Shown here in pieces: positions 1-10,618 of a stretch of DNA of 64,000 bases. The stretch's first letter is position 1. Every line of letters starts with the position of its first letter. Source of the stretch: Tolypeutes matacus (taxonomy: Eukaryota; Chordata; Mammalia; Cingulata; Chlamyphoridae); the NCBI GenBank assembly GCA_026826555.1, contig JAKSZT010054565.1:5195201-5259200 (forward strand), read 5' to 3'. Under the pieces are notes generated by a model. That model saw nothing but the letters and a program-made list of their open reading frames with translations, ran no database searches and was not told the DNA's origin. A program made the translations under genes and the position numbers.

Positions 1-1250
1 AGAGGAAAATTGCTACCTTCGAGCCTCAATCAATACATTTTAGATGATGCAAATGTTCATGTCATCTTGACTGTATTTCTTCTGCCTCGGAAATAGGCTA
101 GATGGGAATTTGAGATGGAACTAAAAAAACTCTAATGTTCCTACCCACCCATCAAACGTTAACAAAAGCTTTTCCAACATACTTTCAGAATGAGTGTGCA
201 TGCAAAGGGTAAAACAGCTGAAAAGGAGGAAATCGGGGAGATGGGAGGGGGAATAGAGGGGGATGGAGAAATGAAACAAAACAAAAAAAACACACAGAAA
301 ATAAATATTAAGTTGTCAAATCAATGATCTCAGAAAAGAATTGCAGATGGAGTGTCTGGCTTTTTGCTTAAGCAATGGTGCATCCAAGGTCCATGAGAGC
401 TCCAGACAGAGCTGTGGCTTCAAGCCACCCTGAGCTCCAAGTCACGACTGCCCTGCGGAAGGACTCAGTGAGAGCAGTGGCTTAGCTGAGCTGGCACAGA
501 GGTGGCCCTCAGCTATCAGATTAAATCCTTTCATGTCCGCATGTGGCCTGAGCTCTCCCTGGCCCCCATTCCCACTCTACCACCTTTCCACCTTTTGAAC
601 TTTTCTTCGGCTATTGGAGGGAGATTGCCACCCAGCCCTGGCCCTCTTTCAGGTGGAAACGTCTGTGAACAGAGTTTCTCGGGTGCTTAGTTTAATCAGC
701 AAAGCCAGCCATGTTTCATCAGTGAGATGCTCTCTGCTCATCACAGATTTAAAGCCGCTGAAACAGCCACTTGGCATCAATAGATTACAACCCCTAAACT
801 GGGAGCCATGGCCGAGGAAGCAAAATAATTAAAGCACTTTAGCTGCAATTTCAATAGCATGCCCCCTCCCCATTCAATAGGCTTCATACAAATGATGGCT
901 TTTCTGTAATAATTTAGAAGGCTCTTCCTGACTTGACTTTATTTTTCTGACTTGACTTTAACAGATTCTAAATAGAGAATTTAAACAACTGAAACAGAGC
1001 AGAACACAAACTGTTTGTGCCACTTTTTTCTCTCATCAGCAGGGATCGATGTTTCTAGATACTCTCAAAGATAAACATCAAACTCTTCAAAGAGATTAAA
1101 TTTTATATATCGTATCTATACGGTCTCTTATCTGTTTGCTGTCCCCGTCGTTACTCTTTAGCTGATAACAGAGTTTCTAAATACGTTCTCCCTCTTAAAA
1201 ACAAATTGCGAACCATGCATGTGTTCTCAAAGTGCCCAGTTCCGGTTTTA
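1..1250. other. Unique AT-rich noncoding sequence, possible conserved element
   Basis: No open frame, splice structure or repeat is recognised here. From about 340 to 1,230 the sequence is AT-rich, free of simple repeats and dense in homeobox-type cores such as TAATTAAAG near 827 and TAATAATTT near 907. That texture is typical of conserved noncoding DNA around developmental genes. Conservation is inferred from texture only; no alignment was possible. Confidence 0.35.
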
Positions 1251-1319
1251 CATTTTTAAATGCCAGTTGAGAAGCAAGTACCTATCGTTCAGAAGGATGG
1301 CTTCGTTCACAGTCCCCTC

Positions 1320-1560
1320 TGAGGCAGGAGCATGAGATCTCCAGGTTCGCACAATCAGCTTCAAACCTGGCTCAGCCATGCTGCAGCCACGTGGCTGGAG
1401 ACAGGTGTCACGCCCTCAGTTTCCCCAGTGGCGACAGGAGGCTGAGGGGCGGGCCTTCACTGGGTTGCTAAAAGAGCTAAATAAGAGCTAAGAGCGTATC
1501 CTAGGGGCAGGGGCACGGCCTGACCCAGGGTGAGTGCCCAGGAGTGGTCCCTGCCAAGGT
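1320..1560 (+). repeat. Degenerate MIR-like SINE
   Basis: The order of short blocks (a region resembling 'contents, class, location', then CTCAGTTTCCCCAG at about 1,417, then AGAGCTAAATAAGAGC) follows the MIR core and tail. The match is weak and heavily diverged, so this could be coincidental. Confidence 0.4.
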
Positions 1561-2540
1561 TGCACACCGGCACGGAAGTGCCCTGACCCCTCCGTTCTCG
1601 GGTGCTTCACGCGTTCATGAAGGAATCTCCCACTCCTCCTCATGGAAACTGCACACATAACCACTCCCTGAATTAATGCAAACCCTTGAGGGTCTTATGT
1701 TCAAGCCCTTCCCGGAACCAAAATCCCATCCAAATCTAGGGGAATTACCTGGGAACATCAGAAGTACAAGTGGGAACCTCATTATCATGAAGGCAGAATG
1801 GGCATTCCTGTGATTAATCTTGATTTTAGGGAATCCATGGGTTGGCTTTAACAATCAAAATAGAGCTACCCCATACTCCATGTGTTGTGTGTGTGTGTGT
1901 GTGTGTAATTTGGTAACAAAGCAACAACAAAATTAGGTTAAAAGATTGTAAAGTGTCTGATGCTCCCAAAGGGATGGAGAAGGTGAGGTGAGCTATGAAG
2001 CCAGGGGAGATGGCAAAACAGCATCTGGGCTCAAGAACTAGCAGCGAGAAGGGGGAGCCGAGAACTCCTTCCCCAGGAGCCCAGCCCACCTTGCTAATCA
2101 GAGACTTGGCTAAACACCGTTAAGGTAATCAAAGCTCTAATGCCTTGATAGGAAACTTTCAGGTTAATGTCAGCTCAAGCCTACGGTGATCATTTTTCCT
2201 GTGTCAAAACGGCACTTAATTTTCTCATTGTAAAGCCACAGACTAAGAATAGATAAGGAGAGGATGGGGGGAGCCCTACAAACTGGTTTTCCTTCCTGCA
2301 TTTCATAATGCCTTCCTTGTGCATTGCCTTCCTCCCACCAACCACTTGGAGACCCCTGCCCACCACAAAGACGGTTTGCTTGCTCTACCTGCTGGATAAC
2401 AGCCCCCAAGCCTTAACATCAGGATACTCTGGATAAACTGCAAGCATCAAGGTCAAATCCCAGGGGTCTTGCTGTGAGCCTGCACCCAGAAAAGGCAGCC
2501 CAATACAGGGGCAGGAGAAATGGTTTGTAGCAGCAGAGGG
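1560..2540. other. Unique intergenic sequence, nothing recognised apart from the TG repeat
   Basis: Only short chance open frames on both strands. No conserved protein motif, RNA gene or repeat family could be recognised in this stretch. Confidence 0.5.
1881..1906. repeat. (TG)n microsatellite
   Basis: A dinucleotide TG run of about 13 units with one interruption near its start. Confidence 0.95.
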
Positions 2541-2549
2541 GTTGAGCGT

Positions 2550-2725
2550 GCAAAATCTGGACACAGACTGGATGGGTTCTAATCCTAGACCCATCTACTC
2601 CTCTCAGTGCCTCAGTTTCCCTTCCTGAAATTCAGGATAAATCTAGCACCTACTCACAGGGAGATGGTAAGGATTAAATGAGAGCTAGGCCCACCCCATA
2701 GCAAGTGCTCAGAAATAAACCAGGA
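2550..2725 (+). repeat. MIR SINE
   Basis: The sequence contains the typical MIR succession: GGTTCTAATCCTAGAC (B-box region), CTCAGTGCCTCAGTTTCCC, then a GGATTAAATGAGAG block and a terminal AGCAAGTGCTCAGAAATAAA. MIR is an ancient tRNA-derived SINE present across mammals. The copy is diverged but nearly full-length. Confidence 0.75.
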
Positions 2726-3083
2726 TTATGGCCCAGCCAGCAGGGTCATGACCTTGAACCCACAGCCTAAGAGCACTACCACTTTCTCCTCCTTGGTTCG
2801 CCACATCCCAGTCACAGTGCCCAGAAACCCAGCTCTCTCCCACAGAGGCTGTTTTCAGGATGTAATTGACATAAAACAGTCGAGGTGGGCCCACACCAGG
2901 GCTCCAAATACCCTCCACCCATGCATCCTTCCACCCCCTCTCAGACCCCACCGCGCCCCATTTGAAACAGGGCCCCACTTCTTGGCCTTGGAACACATCT
3001 TTCTCCCCTCCAGCCTGTGTGCTTCCCTGAGGCTGAGACAGAAGCAGATCTCCCCATCCCCCTCAAGATGACCTGGCGCATGG
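2725..3083. other. Unique sequence, nothing recognised
   Basis: Open frames occur on both strands over the same bases, which is what moderately GC-rich noncoding DNA gives by chance. None shows a domain, a splice context or a biased composition supporting a gene. Confidence 0.4.
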
Positions 3084-3293
3084 ACAGTGTGGGAAATGAG
3101 CTTGGCCACGCCCCGAGGGGACATTTGGCAACATCCAGAGACATTTTTGATTGTTCCGACTGAGGGGCATGTTACTGGCATCTGGTAGGTAGAGACCAGG
3201 GAAGCTGCTAAATATCCTACAATGCACAGGACGCCCCCCACAATAAAGAATTATCCAGTTCAAATTGCCCATAGTGCTGCTCTTGAGGACCCT
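3083..3293 (+). mobile_element. MER20-like hAT-Charlie DNA transposon fragment
   Basis: The blocks GACATTTGGCAACATCCAG, AGAGACATTTTTGATTGTT, ACTGGCATCTGGTAGGTAG, CTGCTAAATATCCTACAATG and GCACAGGACGCCCCCCA appear in the order of the roughly 220-bp nonautonomous MER20 element. No transposase is encoded, as expected for the family. The left end is more diverged than the right. The family name comes from memory of the consensus; the repeat class is secure. Confidence 0.8.
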
Positions 3294-4158
3294 GGGTCTA
3301 GAGAGACGATGCTTAGGCCAGCCTGACCAGTTTCACCAGAGGCCCACCTAATCTGAATCTTGACTCTGGTCTTGAGCCAGCTCACAGGCTTTGAAGAGCC
3401 CAGTGCTCCAATGGTCTACAATGACTTTTAGAAGTGAAAGTTGGGGAGAGTGGGTGCAGTCAAGCAACCAAGGGAAGCCAGCTAAAGCCAGCCCTTACGC
3501 CGGCCCTGTGGAGCAGTCCACAAAAGACTGTGAGGGCACGAACTGGCCAGGGCAGGTGCCATTCCAGGCCCTGCCATGGCCCAAGCCAGGTGGCCTGCTG
3601 GGCAGCCCACCCTCCTGAGGCAGATTCCATCCGTGTCAGCCTTCACTGGGGGAGGGAAAGAAGATCTAGGGCAGGTGTCCTGAGCTCCCCAGGGTCTGCA
3701 TACTGAGGATATATCCACCAGCCCACTTTCTGATTCCTTCGGCTTATTTCACTACTGACCCCTCCACTCACGAATCCGTCCTGGGCAGTGGCATTGTGGG
3801 TGAAAGGAAATCACCTCAGAACAGGGGCTTCCAGCAAACACCACCCTCCCCAGAGCACATACATCCCAGCATCACCATCACCGAGACCCCAGTGGGGCCT
3901 CTCCCCAGCTAAGCTCCATCCGACCACATTCATTGTCTACCACCTCTCCAAGGACGCTCAGGGAACCAAGGGGAACGTCACGGTGACCCAAGAGTTCAGA
4001 CCTAAACAACCAGTCCCCATCCTTTACCAAAGGCCTCCCTAACCAGGTACCTCATAAAACATACCATCCAGGTAAGTTCAGCCAGCCAGGGCTGACCCCT
4101 CCCCTCCCAATCTTCCCTTGGCCTGCGCCTATCCCTCCGGCCACTATTTCTACCCGCT
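3294..4158. other. Unique GC-moderate sequence, no gene recognised
   Basis: Overlapping open frames on both strands near 3,390-3,720 are mutually exclusive and carry no recognisable domain. A strong 5' splice-site sequence (CAG|GTAAGTTCA) sits at 4,069-4,078, but no supporting coding exon was found. Confidence 0.4.
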
Positions 4159-4177
4159 ATGGCGCCCTCTGCAGGTG
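4159..4177 (-). promoter_or_regulatory. CTCF-like binding motif
   Basis: The sequence TGGCGCCCTCTGCAGGTGG resembles the reverse complement of the CTCF core (consensus on this strand roughly CAGCGCCCCCTGGTGG). It lies in unique sequence about 2.4 kb left of the CpG-island cluster. Occupancy cannot be judged from sequence. Confidence 0.45.
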
Positions 4178-5220
4178 GACAATGACAAGTGTGGTTCACA
4201 AGCTCTTCCCAGTCCAGGGGAGTCTAGCCTGTATGGCTTCTGGGCTCCCAGATCCAGCTTTAACAGCCTGACATGGCAGCAGCCCACCTGGACGCCAGGG
4301 TCCCCCTAGATCAAATCTAAATCCTCAACTGAAGACACGAAGAGGCCTCCCCCAGCACTCAAACAGCTCTGGGTCCTGTCAGAGGTGCCACGCGGGGACA
4401 TCCGTCCTCCATGCACACAAAGACTGACCCGTGGAAAACTCGCTTCTGTTTTGAAACTTGCATCAAGTCTCACTTTAAATAATGTTGAGAACAAAATGCA
4501 AGCTGATATTTCAGCTTACTTAAAAGGCTTATTAAAAACACTAAATCCAAAGATGTTAAAAAGCTATAATTGTCCTCATTCAAACAGGAAAAATAAATCT
4601 ATTTTGCTTTCTTCTTTTATGACACTCTTCTTTAAGAAAAAAAAAAAAGTTCATCTATATTCTCACTAGCATCAGTGCTGTCTTTTTTTCCCCCCTCCAT
4701 TCAAGGCACTTTAAAAACACCTGTGCCATTCATAGCCAACTTTTGAGCAAAAGGCAACCACGTTTGGAGAAGGCTGTTTAACTCTGATTTCCTTACGCCA
4801 GAGATAAGCTTGTCTTGCTCAAAAAGTAAGATGGAGTGTGTTTGAATGGGCTTGTGATTTTATAGGTCTGAGTTGATGGGAATTTCTTTGGTGACTTAAG
4901 GCAGGGTAGATAACCCAATTGGTCAGCTTTCCAGGGCTGAGCAGGTAAGGATTCCACATCTCAGCACTGCCTTGAGGTCTAGCTGAGCAAATGTGGTCAG
5001 CGGGACTGCACCTCCTGGCCACCTCCCCACCAGCTCCCATCATGTAATGGGGGTGATTGACCTCTGGCTTGGACCAGAGGAGCATGACTGTCGCTCCGCA
5101 CATTCCCTGAGTCTTCTGGGAAGTCAGCCCCCACCAGCAGTTAAGTTGCTGAGTTGTGAGGATCTCCAGCCTGCTCAGAAGTAAGCACTCCAGGCACAGA
5201 ACAAGATGAGTTTTCAGAGC
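4178..5220. other. Unique sequence with an A-run, nothing else recognised
   Basis: Contains a 12-A run at about 4,637-4,648 and T- and C-rich stretches near 4,680. No repeat family, RNA gene or plausible exon could be recognised. Confidence 0.4.
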
Positions 5221-5520
5221 ACTGGTCCAGGAGAATGCAAATTTATTGAAAGCATTTTCTCCAGGTTTTCCATAATTACCCTTTATGTCTCCAGGAACCG
5301 TTTCGGTGACCAGTTTAGGGTGAAAGCATTTTAGAGTCTTTCTTTGCCGATGACATATGAGGTACTAACCTTTTTTCATAAGCCCAGATGTTAAGTTCAT
5401 TTTCATCACATTTATGCAAATTTCATTTGAACAGTAAATCAAAAGAAATCTTAAATTATTGTACACTATTTTAAAATCAACACTAAATCCAGTTGACTTG
5501 CCATGATATTAACATAAAGT
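5220..5520. promoter_or_regulatory. Candidate conserved noncoding element
   Basis: AT-rich unique sequence with TTATGCAAATTTCATTTG at about 5,410-5,430 (near-octamer/POU core) and several AT-rich homeodomain-type cores. It has no coding potential and no transposon features. The enhancer role is an inference from composition and proximity to the CpG islands. Confidence 0.35.
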
Positions 5521-6480
5521 CACAGTTAGGGACTGAGGGAGGAAGCCAACGTCAAGAGCCCTTTCTTTCTCCCAGCCAAGGCCACAGAGATATCCGGGAT
5601 CCTGAACGGCCGTCAGATACAAATGTCTGAGCTGGTCAAAGTGGGATTCAAGTTTCAGCGATCAGGGGTCTTATGGGAATCAAAGCCTTCCAAAAGTTTT
5701 CCAAACTTTGGAAAAACAGGGGTCCCTCAGGACAGGGGCCTGTCACCAAAGTCAGCGTCTAGACCAGGGGCCCAGGGCTGAGGTCCTGGCAGCTCACCCC
5801 CTCCTCAGTGGGGGAAAAAGTTAATTCCTAGGGCTCGGCCTTGCCTGCATTTGTCAAGGAGCTGGACGTCAGTGCTATCATTACCAAGCAAATCAGCCAG
5901 GCGGTTAATGGTGGAATCAGGAGACATTTGCACTCAGCTATCAGAATGACATCATAACTAAAGCAGCCTTGAAGCCTGAAGCCCTCGGTGCTCCCTGAGC
6001 ATGGGCCAGAAGGCTGCCCGGGCGCCCCCCTGTGACTCCCCAGGCTGAACACTGAGTGCCCCTTTCAGGCAGGGTGGTGCCACCCCACCCCTCCCCACCC
6101 CAGCAAGTTCCCCAGGCTGGCCCACCAAAGAGGAACTAGGGTTACACTTTTCCCCCAAGTAAATCAACTCCCCCCTGCCCCCAGGTTCTGCACACTGTAA
6201 ATAATAATAATTTTAATAAAAACTGAGACACTGTAAAACCACTTTCTTCCTTTGGCAAAGGTTGGTGTTTTACGAACGCAGCTACATTTGGCGTATAGAA
6301 TTTATGGCATTTCCAACAGACTTGTCACTGTCTCGGTCAACCTCTCTTTAGCAAAGGAGCTCTGCACTCTCTCCTTCGAGCAAAAGAAACATGATGCTCG
6401 GGGAAAGAGGGGCACACTAAGAGAGAAGCCCTTCCTGTTCTTGTTTTGGTTGCTTTTCTTTCTTTTTAAAGCACAGCCGG
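5520..6480. other. Unique sequence left of the CpG islands
   Basis: No gene or repeat recognised. A short dyad, TTTTCCAA-ACT-TTGGAAAA, lies at about 5,697-5,715. GC content rises after 5,700 towards the islands. Confidence 0.4.
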
Positions 6481-6481
6481 T

Positions 6482-6508
6482 CACACACACACACACACAC
6501 ACACACAC
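6482..6508. repeat. (CA)n microsatellite
   Basis: An uninterrupted CA run of about 13 units at the left shore of the first CpG island. Confidence 0.95.
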
Positions 6509-7022
6509 TGCCAGAGACACAAACCTTAGAATAATGGGGAACGCATTTGGCGACGAGCTGCATCCGCGGCGCGGCGCGACAAGCAGCCAGCCGCGCTCGC
6601 TCGCTCGCTCGCAAGCTCTGTCTTCGGCGGCGGCGGCAGCGGGGACCGACTGCCCGCCAGGGGACTGGTGCTGCCTGGCTCCACCGCTCCCCAAGGATCG
6701 CCTCCTGTCTCGCCCCAGGAACACGCGCGGCCCCAACACCTCACCTGGCCCGCCAAGTCGGGAGACAGAGGACTAAAAAGTTCTGCGAGCCGCCGGCCGG
6801 GCCGCCCTGGAGCCCGCGGCTGCAGGCAGCCAGGAGGCGAGCAGCCCTCCCGGGAGGCCGGCGGCAGCGCGGCCCCGGCACCTCGCTCGCGGGCTTTGCG
6901 CTCCCAGCTCCGGGCGCGCCGAGGCCACCGCGGGGCACTTACTTGGCACTCGCTTTCGAGCGTGCAGGTCGTCGCGGTTTTCGCTTGGGTTTTCAAACAA
7001 GTTTCAGGGAGAACCAAGACGG

Positions 7023-7043
7023 AAAAAAAAAAAAAAAAAAAAA
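7023..7043. repeat. A21 homopolymer inside CpG island
   Basis: Twenty-one consecutive A in otherwise GC-rich island DNA. There is no SINE body next to it, so it is not obviously a retroposon tail. Confidence 0.9.
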
Positions 7044-7052
7044 GATCCAATT

Positions 7053-7060
7053 ATGCAAAT
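7053..7060 (+). promoter_or_regulatory. Octamer (POU/Oct) motif ATGCAAAT
   Basis: A perfect ATGCAAAT octamer lies ten bases after the A21 run, within CpG island I. In promoters this is a classical binding site for POU-domain factors. Function here is inferred. Confidence 0.5.
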
Positions 7061-7480
7061 GGGCTCCGGACAGGGTGGCGCGCGCTGGATCTGGCGGCGC
7101 TACTGTACGAGTTCTCCGAGCAGCCCGGGCCGGGCAGATTTATGGGGGCGCGTCACGGCTACGCCAGGTCCCGCCGCCGGAGCATCTCGAAGTTAATTAA
7201 AGCGGTAATGTCCACTTTCCGGGCGACCCTAGGCGCGCGGGTTTACGGTCTCCCCATCCAGCCAGACCCGGCCGGGCGGGGACGCCGGCGCTCTACCCAG
7301 CGCCTCGCGTCCTGCCCTCTCCTTGCTCACCCCTTTCTCCTCTCTCCCCCCTTTTCCCTCTCTTTCGTCCCTTTAAGTCGCCTGCCTTCCACTCGGTGAA
7401 CAATGAACAAAGATGTGAGTGATGGGAAAAGATCGCCCCCCCCCCGCGCCCCAGCAGGGAGCCAAGCCGGTGTTAAAGTG

Positions 7481-7498
7481 AAAAAAAAAAAAAAAAAA
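7481..7498. repeat. A18 homopolymer inside CpG island
   Basis: Eighteen consecutive A directly after GTTAAAGTG, within the island. No retroposon body is visible. Confidence 0.9.
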
Positions 7499-8320
7499 TA
7501 GACCCAGTTGCTAATATCAAACCAGGGGAAAAAACAGTGCGTTCCCGGGCTATCCGCCCCACCCCCGTCCCCCCCACACACACGCACGCACACCCACCCC
7601 AAGTTCACCTACGCCCTGGCTGGGGGCGGGGGCGCCAAGGCCAGGCCGCGGGGACCCGGGGACGCCGGAGGCGGGGGCGGCTCGCGTTCGGGTCCCGCTG
7701 GCCGCCGGCGCCCCTCCCCGCCCGCCCCGCCTGCCCCCTCCCCGCGTCTACACCGGCCGGGCGGCCGGCTGCGCTCAGCACACGCGGCCCCTGTCGGATT
7801 GCAGCTAAACTGCACCGCGGCGGCAGCCTGGGAAGGCGCAGGGGGGACGGCGGTCGGCCCCGCGCGCTCTCCCACCCGGCTCGCTCGCCTCTGTCCCGGC
7901 CCGCCCGGCGCGCGACCCCCGCACCCGGCGCCGGGTTTCCGCTGGCCAGGACGTCGCTCAGACGCCGTCTCTTCTGCTCAAGTGAAAACGAAGACGGCTG
8001 GCAAATCGCGGCTCCTCCGAAGCACCCGGTAGACACAATATCGGGCCAGCAAACCCGGCCCGGCGGCGGCTGGAGCCCCGGGCTGCGCCCCGGTCCGCGT
8101 CCTCCCGGGCCCTGGGCCGCTACCCCGCATCCGCCTCCCCCGGACGCTCACCCCAGTCCTGCGCCTCACTCGGGGGTGGGATGTACGTTCGCCCAAAGGC
8201 GGACCGGAGGAACGACTCACAAGGCAGAAGTGGAAAACGGCGGGGGTACGCTTAACTTTCCACCTGTCCCCAAAGAAACCCCGGCGGGAGTTTCCTCGGA
8301 AGAGTTGCAGTGAGCGGGGC

Positions 8321-8640
8321 ACAGCTCTCCCTCTTCCCCCACATCCCTTTTCCTTTCTTTTTTTCCACCATCCCTCACTTCAGATACGTCCATCCATATA
8401 GGGATAGCTAGATTTTCAATTATTTGCAAAATTGCAACAGATGGGCGCGTCGAGATCTGGACACTTTCCTACTCATCATCAAAGAAAAGCTCTCCCCCCT
8501 CTTTTTCTTTTCTTTTTTGCCTAAAATACATCCCCGAGTCCCGCCTACGACTGTTTCTCTCAAGTCTTCATCTTTGAAAAATAATGTCTTGAAGCAAACA
8601 GAAAGGTTTATCAGCCAAGCTCGTGCTCGCCGCAACCGTA
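8321..8640. promoter_or_regulatory. AT-richer inter-island segment
   Basis: A stretch of lower GC between two CpG islands. It holds pyrimidine-rich runs (8,340-8,365 and 8,490-8,520) and no repeat body. The minus strand of the right edge carries AGCCAATATG, a CCAAT-type (NF-Y) core, at about 8,640-8,650. It may be the core promoter spacer of a minus-strand transcript. Confidence 0.35.
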
Positions 8641-8756
8641 CATATTGGCTTGGAGGGTGCGGCCCCCGACAGGCACCCTTCCCGGCCGCCCCCGAACCCC
8701 TCCCCGCCCGCAACCTACCCCGGCCTTCCCGAGCCCCACGCCCGCACTTCTGAGCT

Positions 8757-8766
8757 CTGATTGGCC
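8757..8766 (-). promoter_or_regulatory. Inverted CCAAT box (CTGATTGGCC)
   Basis: CTGATTGGCC is a good NF-Y/CCAAT element in inverted orientation. It is placed at the left part of CpG island II, about 50 bases before the T25 run. It supports promoter function of the island but does not fix a start site. Confidence 0.45.
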
Positions 8767-8817
8767 TCGGGGCTCCAGCCCCGGCAGGCAGCCTTAGTTC
8801 CCTCCAGAACCTGTTAC

Positions 8818-8842
8818 TTTTTTTTTTTTTTTTTTTTTTTTT
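8818..8842. repeat. T25 homopolymer inside CpG island
   Basis: Twenty-five consecutive T followed by AATATT. No SINE body or target-site duplication is evident beside it. Confidence 0.9.
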
Positions 8843-9861
8843 AATATTGGGCCCCCAGCGTGGCCCCAGGGCCGGGCGGCCCGGGCGGGTGCTACGGACG
8901 CCGCCTGCGCTGGCCGGCTTCTGGCCGGGTCCGGGGTCGCGGGTTCGGGCCCCAGCGCCTCGGCCCTGCGCGTCCCGGGTCTCGGCCTCGCCCGGCTCCC
9001 GGGACACAAGAGGCAGAGGAAAACACAAAATGGCAGGTCTCAGCGACCCCGGGCGCCTACAAGTTTGACACACTGGAAGCTTCAGCTAACTTTCATTAAG
9101 GGGGAAGAAAAAAAAAAAAAGGTTACAAATTACCCTCTCTCTCCCCAGCGGCGGGGCCGGCCACCCGCAGCAAGCGGCGAAGGAAGAATGGGGGCGCGGG
9201 GAGCCCGCGTCCGGGGCCAAGGAGAAAATGGGGAAAGTCACTTGGGCAGAAGTTTGCGCGGCCCCAGCCTCCCCCTCCCCGCCCCGACGCTTCCCACCCC
9301 CCACCCCTTGGCACCTCCCACCCTCCCCCCAAGCCCGCTAGGAAAGTTTCCCGGGCCCGAGAGCGGGCGGCTGGCTGGGGGCGCACCGGGCCGGACGCTG
9401 GGAGCTGGGTGCGGGCTCCCGCCTGCACGCTGGGCGCGAAGCCCCGCGACTCCTTTTCAAAGTAACGGTCCCGGGACCGCGGGCGGGGAGGAGGCGGCCA
9501 GGCGCGGGGCCCGCTCGCCGCCGAAGTTCTCTAGCGCCATTCGACGCCCGGCCGCCGCCGCTGGCTCGGTTTTCCTCCTCTTTTTTTTTCTCCCCCCGCT
9601 GACAGCTTCTCTCGCCAACGTCACAGCCACGGATATTTAATTAGGCCGGATTTTTTAATCGCGATGGGGCGCGCAGGAACCGGGCGCAGGCCTCGGCGAG
9701 CTGGGGAGGGGGAGGGGTGGGGGGGCACGCCAAGAGTCCAAACTCACTTTGCCACCTCCCGGCGGCCGGGGCCGACCCCCCATCCGCCGAGCCCCCGGGC
9801 GCCCCCCCCCCTCACCGCGCCGCGCCCCGCCATCCCCCCCCCCCATCTTTGTTTTCCTTAC

Positions 9862-9985
9862 CTTAAACATTGAAACGCGGGCGTCGGGAGCAAACTCGGG
9901 CACGTAAACGGAGCGTTGTAAAAGATTGTGTTCAATGAATAATGAAACATGTCCACATGATTGACTTGATCATTTTCCGGGGCTG
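9862..9985 (-). ncRNA. Candidate minus-strand exon with donor AAG|GTAAGG
   Basis: On the minus strand a strong 5' splice site (TGTTTAAG|GTAAGGAAAAC) has its GT at 9,860-9,861. Upstream, a CCCCCCTCAG| sequence at about 9,986-9,995 could act as an acceptor, giving an exon of about 124 bases; alternatively this is a first exon. One frame stays open through the candidate exon but stops at once after the donor. It shows no domain I know, so it could equally be untranslated. The AT-rich core (9,925-9,975) looks constrained relative to the island around it. Confidence 0.35.
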
Positions 9986-10618
9986 AGGGGGGACGGGCGC
10001 CCTGCTCGCTCGCCTCGCTCGCCCACTCGGCAGAGCCCCGCGAACTGTTCCCAGCCCCGCCGGGGCAGGGCGGGCTCGATTTTCATCTGCCTCTTTTCAG
10101 AATCGCCCCGTTCATTGATACTCATCACCCAGCCCCGGCAGACAGCCCCAGCCCCGGCTCGGCCTCCCCCTCTCTGGTAGGTGAAATGCATTGTACCATT
10201 AAAAACGCTCTCCATTGTCGCCCTGGCATAATTCACAGCAACTAGATAGGTCTTGCGGCATTTAGCTTTGATGAGCCAGGGACTGAACCCTTGATATAAT
10301 AATCTACAAAGAATGGTGTGTGATCGTCCATTTTTTCTCTCTGTCTAGCAACTAAGAAACCATTTAACACAGCGCAGCTTGCTTCTGACCTTGAGCTCAT
10401 GTAAACACACTTATTAAAATCTATCTATTCTCCAAGAGCTACATTCTGATTGTCAGACTCGTTACCGAGACATATATCAGCCCCTTCGCCTGTCACTACT
10501 TTGCATTCTTGCCTTTGACTAAAGAATTTTTTATCCAGCCGAGAGGAAGACAGAGATTGCCACGGAGGGAGAGAAGAGAGAGACGGAAAGGGGGAAAGGA
10601 AAAAGCGTAATTTCTTAC

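Larger units (their letters stand above)
6957..7060 (-). ncRNA. Candidate minus-strand 5' exon end with strong splice donor
   Basis: On the minus strand the sequence GAGTGCCAA|GTAAGTGCC places a near-perfect 5' splice site with GT at 6,955-6,956. The presumed exon extends rightwards and contains a T-rich stretch (the A21 run on the plus strand) just downstream of an octamer. Neither the transcription start nor a partner acceptor was identified, and no family-specific protein is encoded. It may be a noncoding first exon of a gene lying to the left, or a chance donor. The right boundary is arbitrary. Confidence 0.3.
6540..8320. promoter_or_regulatory. CpG island I
   Basis: GC-rich sequence densely studded with CG dinucleotides (for example GCGGCGCGGCGCGAC near 6,567 and GCGCGCGACCCC near 7,908), in a genome otherwise depleted of CpG. 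This marks an unmethylated promoter-type island. It is broken by A-runs at 7,023-7,043 and 7,481-7,498. Long open frames exist on both strands, but they are the stop-poor frames expected of GC-rich DNA, are low-complexity (Pro, Ala, Arg, Gly) and cross the homopolymers. I therefore do not call them genes. Confidence 0.85.
8640..10150. promoter_or_regulatory. CpG island II
   Basis: A second dense CpG block, interrupted by T25 (8,818-8,842) and A13 (9,108-9,120). It includes an AT-rich homeodomain-like patch (GATATTTAATTAGG near 9,631) flanked by CpG-rich DNA. Frames on both strands are open by composition only. Two islands this close, plus the smaller one at 12.6 kb, are typical of alternative promoters of developmental regulators. 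The identity of the gene is not recognisable. Confidence 0.85.

Noticed and set aside
6526..8313. Long open frames of 140-260 codons on both strands in CpG island I
   Set aside because: They overlap each other in several frames, are Pro/Ala/Arg/Gly-rich and run across homopolymer tracts; open by GC composition only.
9970..10236. Minus-strand 88-codon frame beginning MNYARATMESV
   Set aside because: Tempting because of its position in CpG island II, but no protein family is recognisable, no splice partner was found and the C-terminal half is low-complexity.
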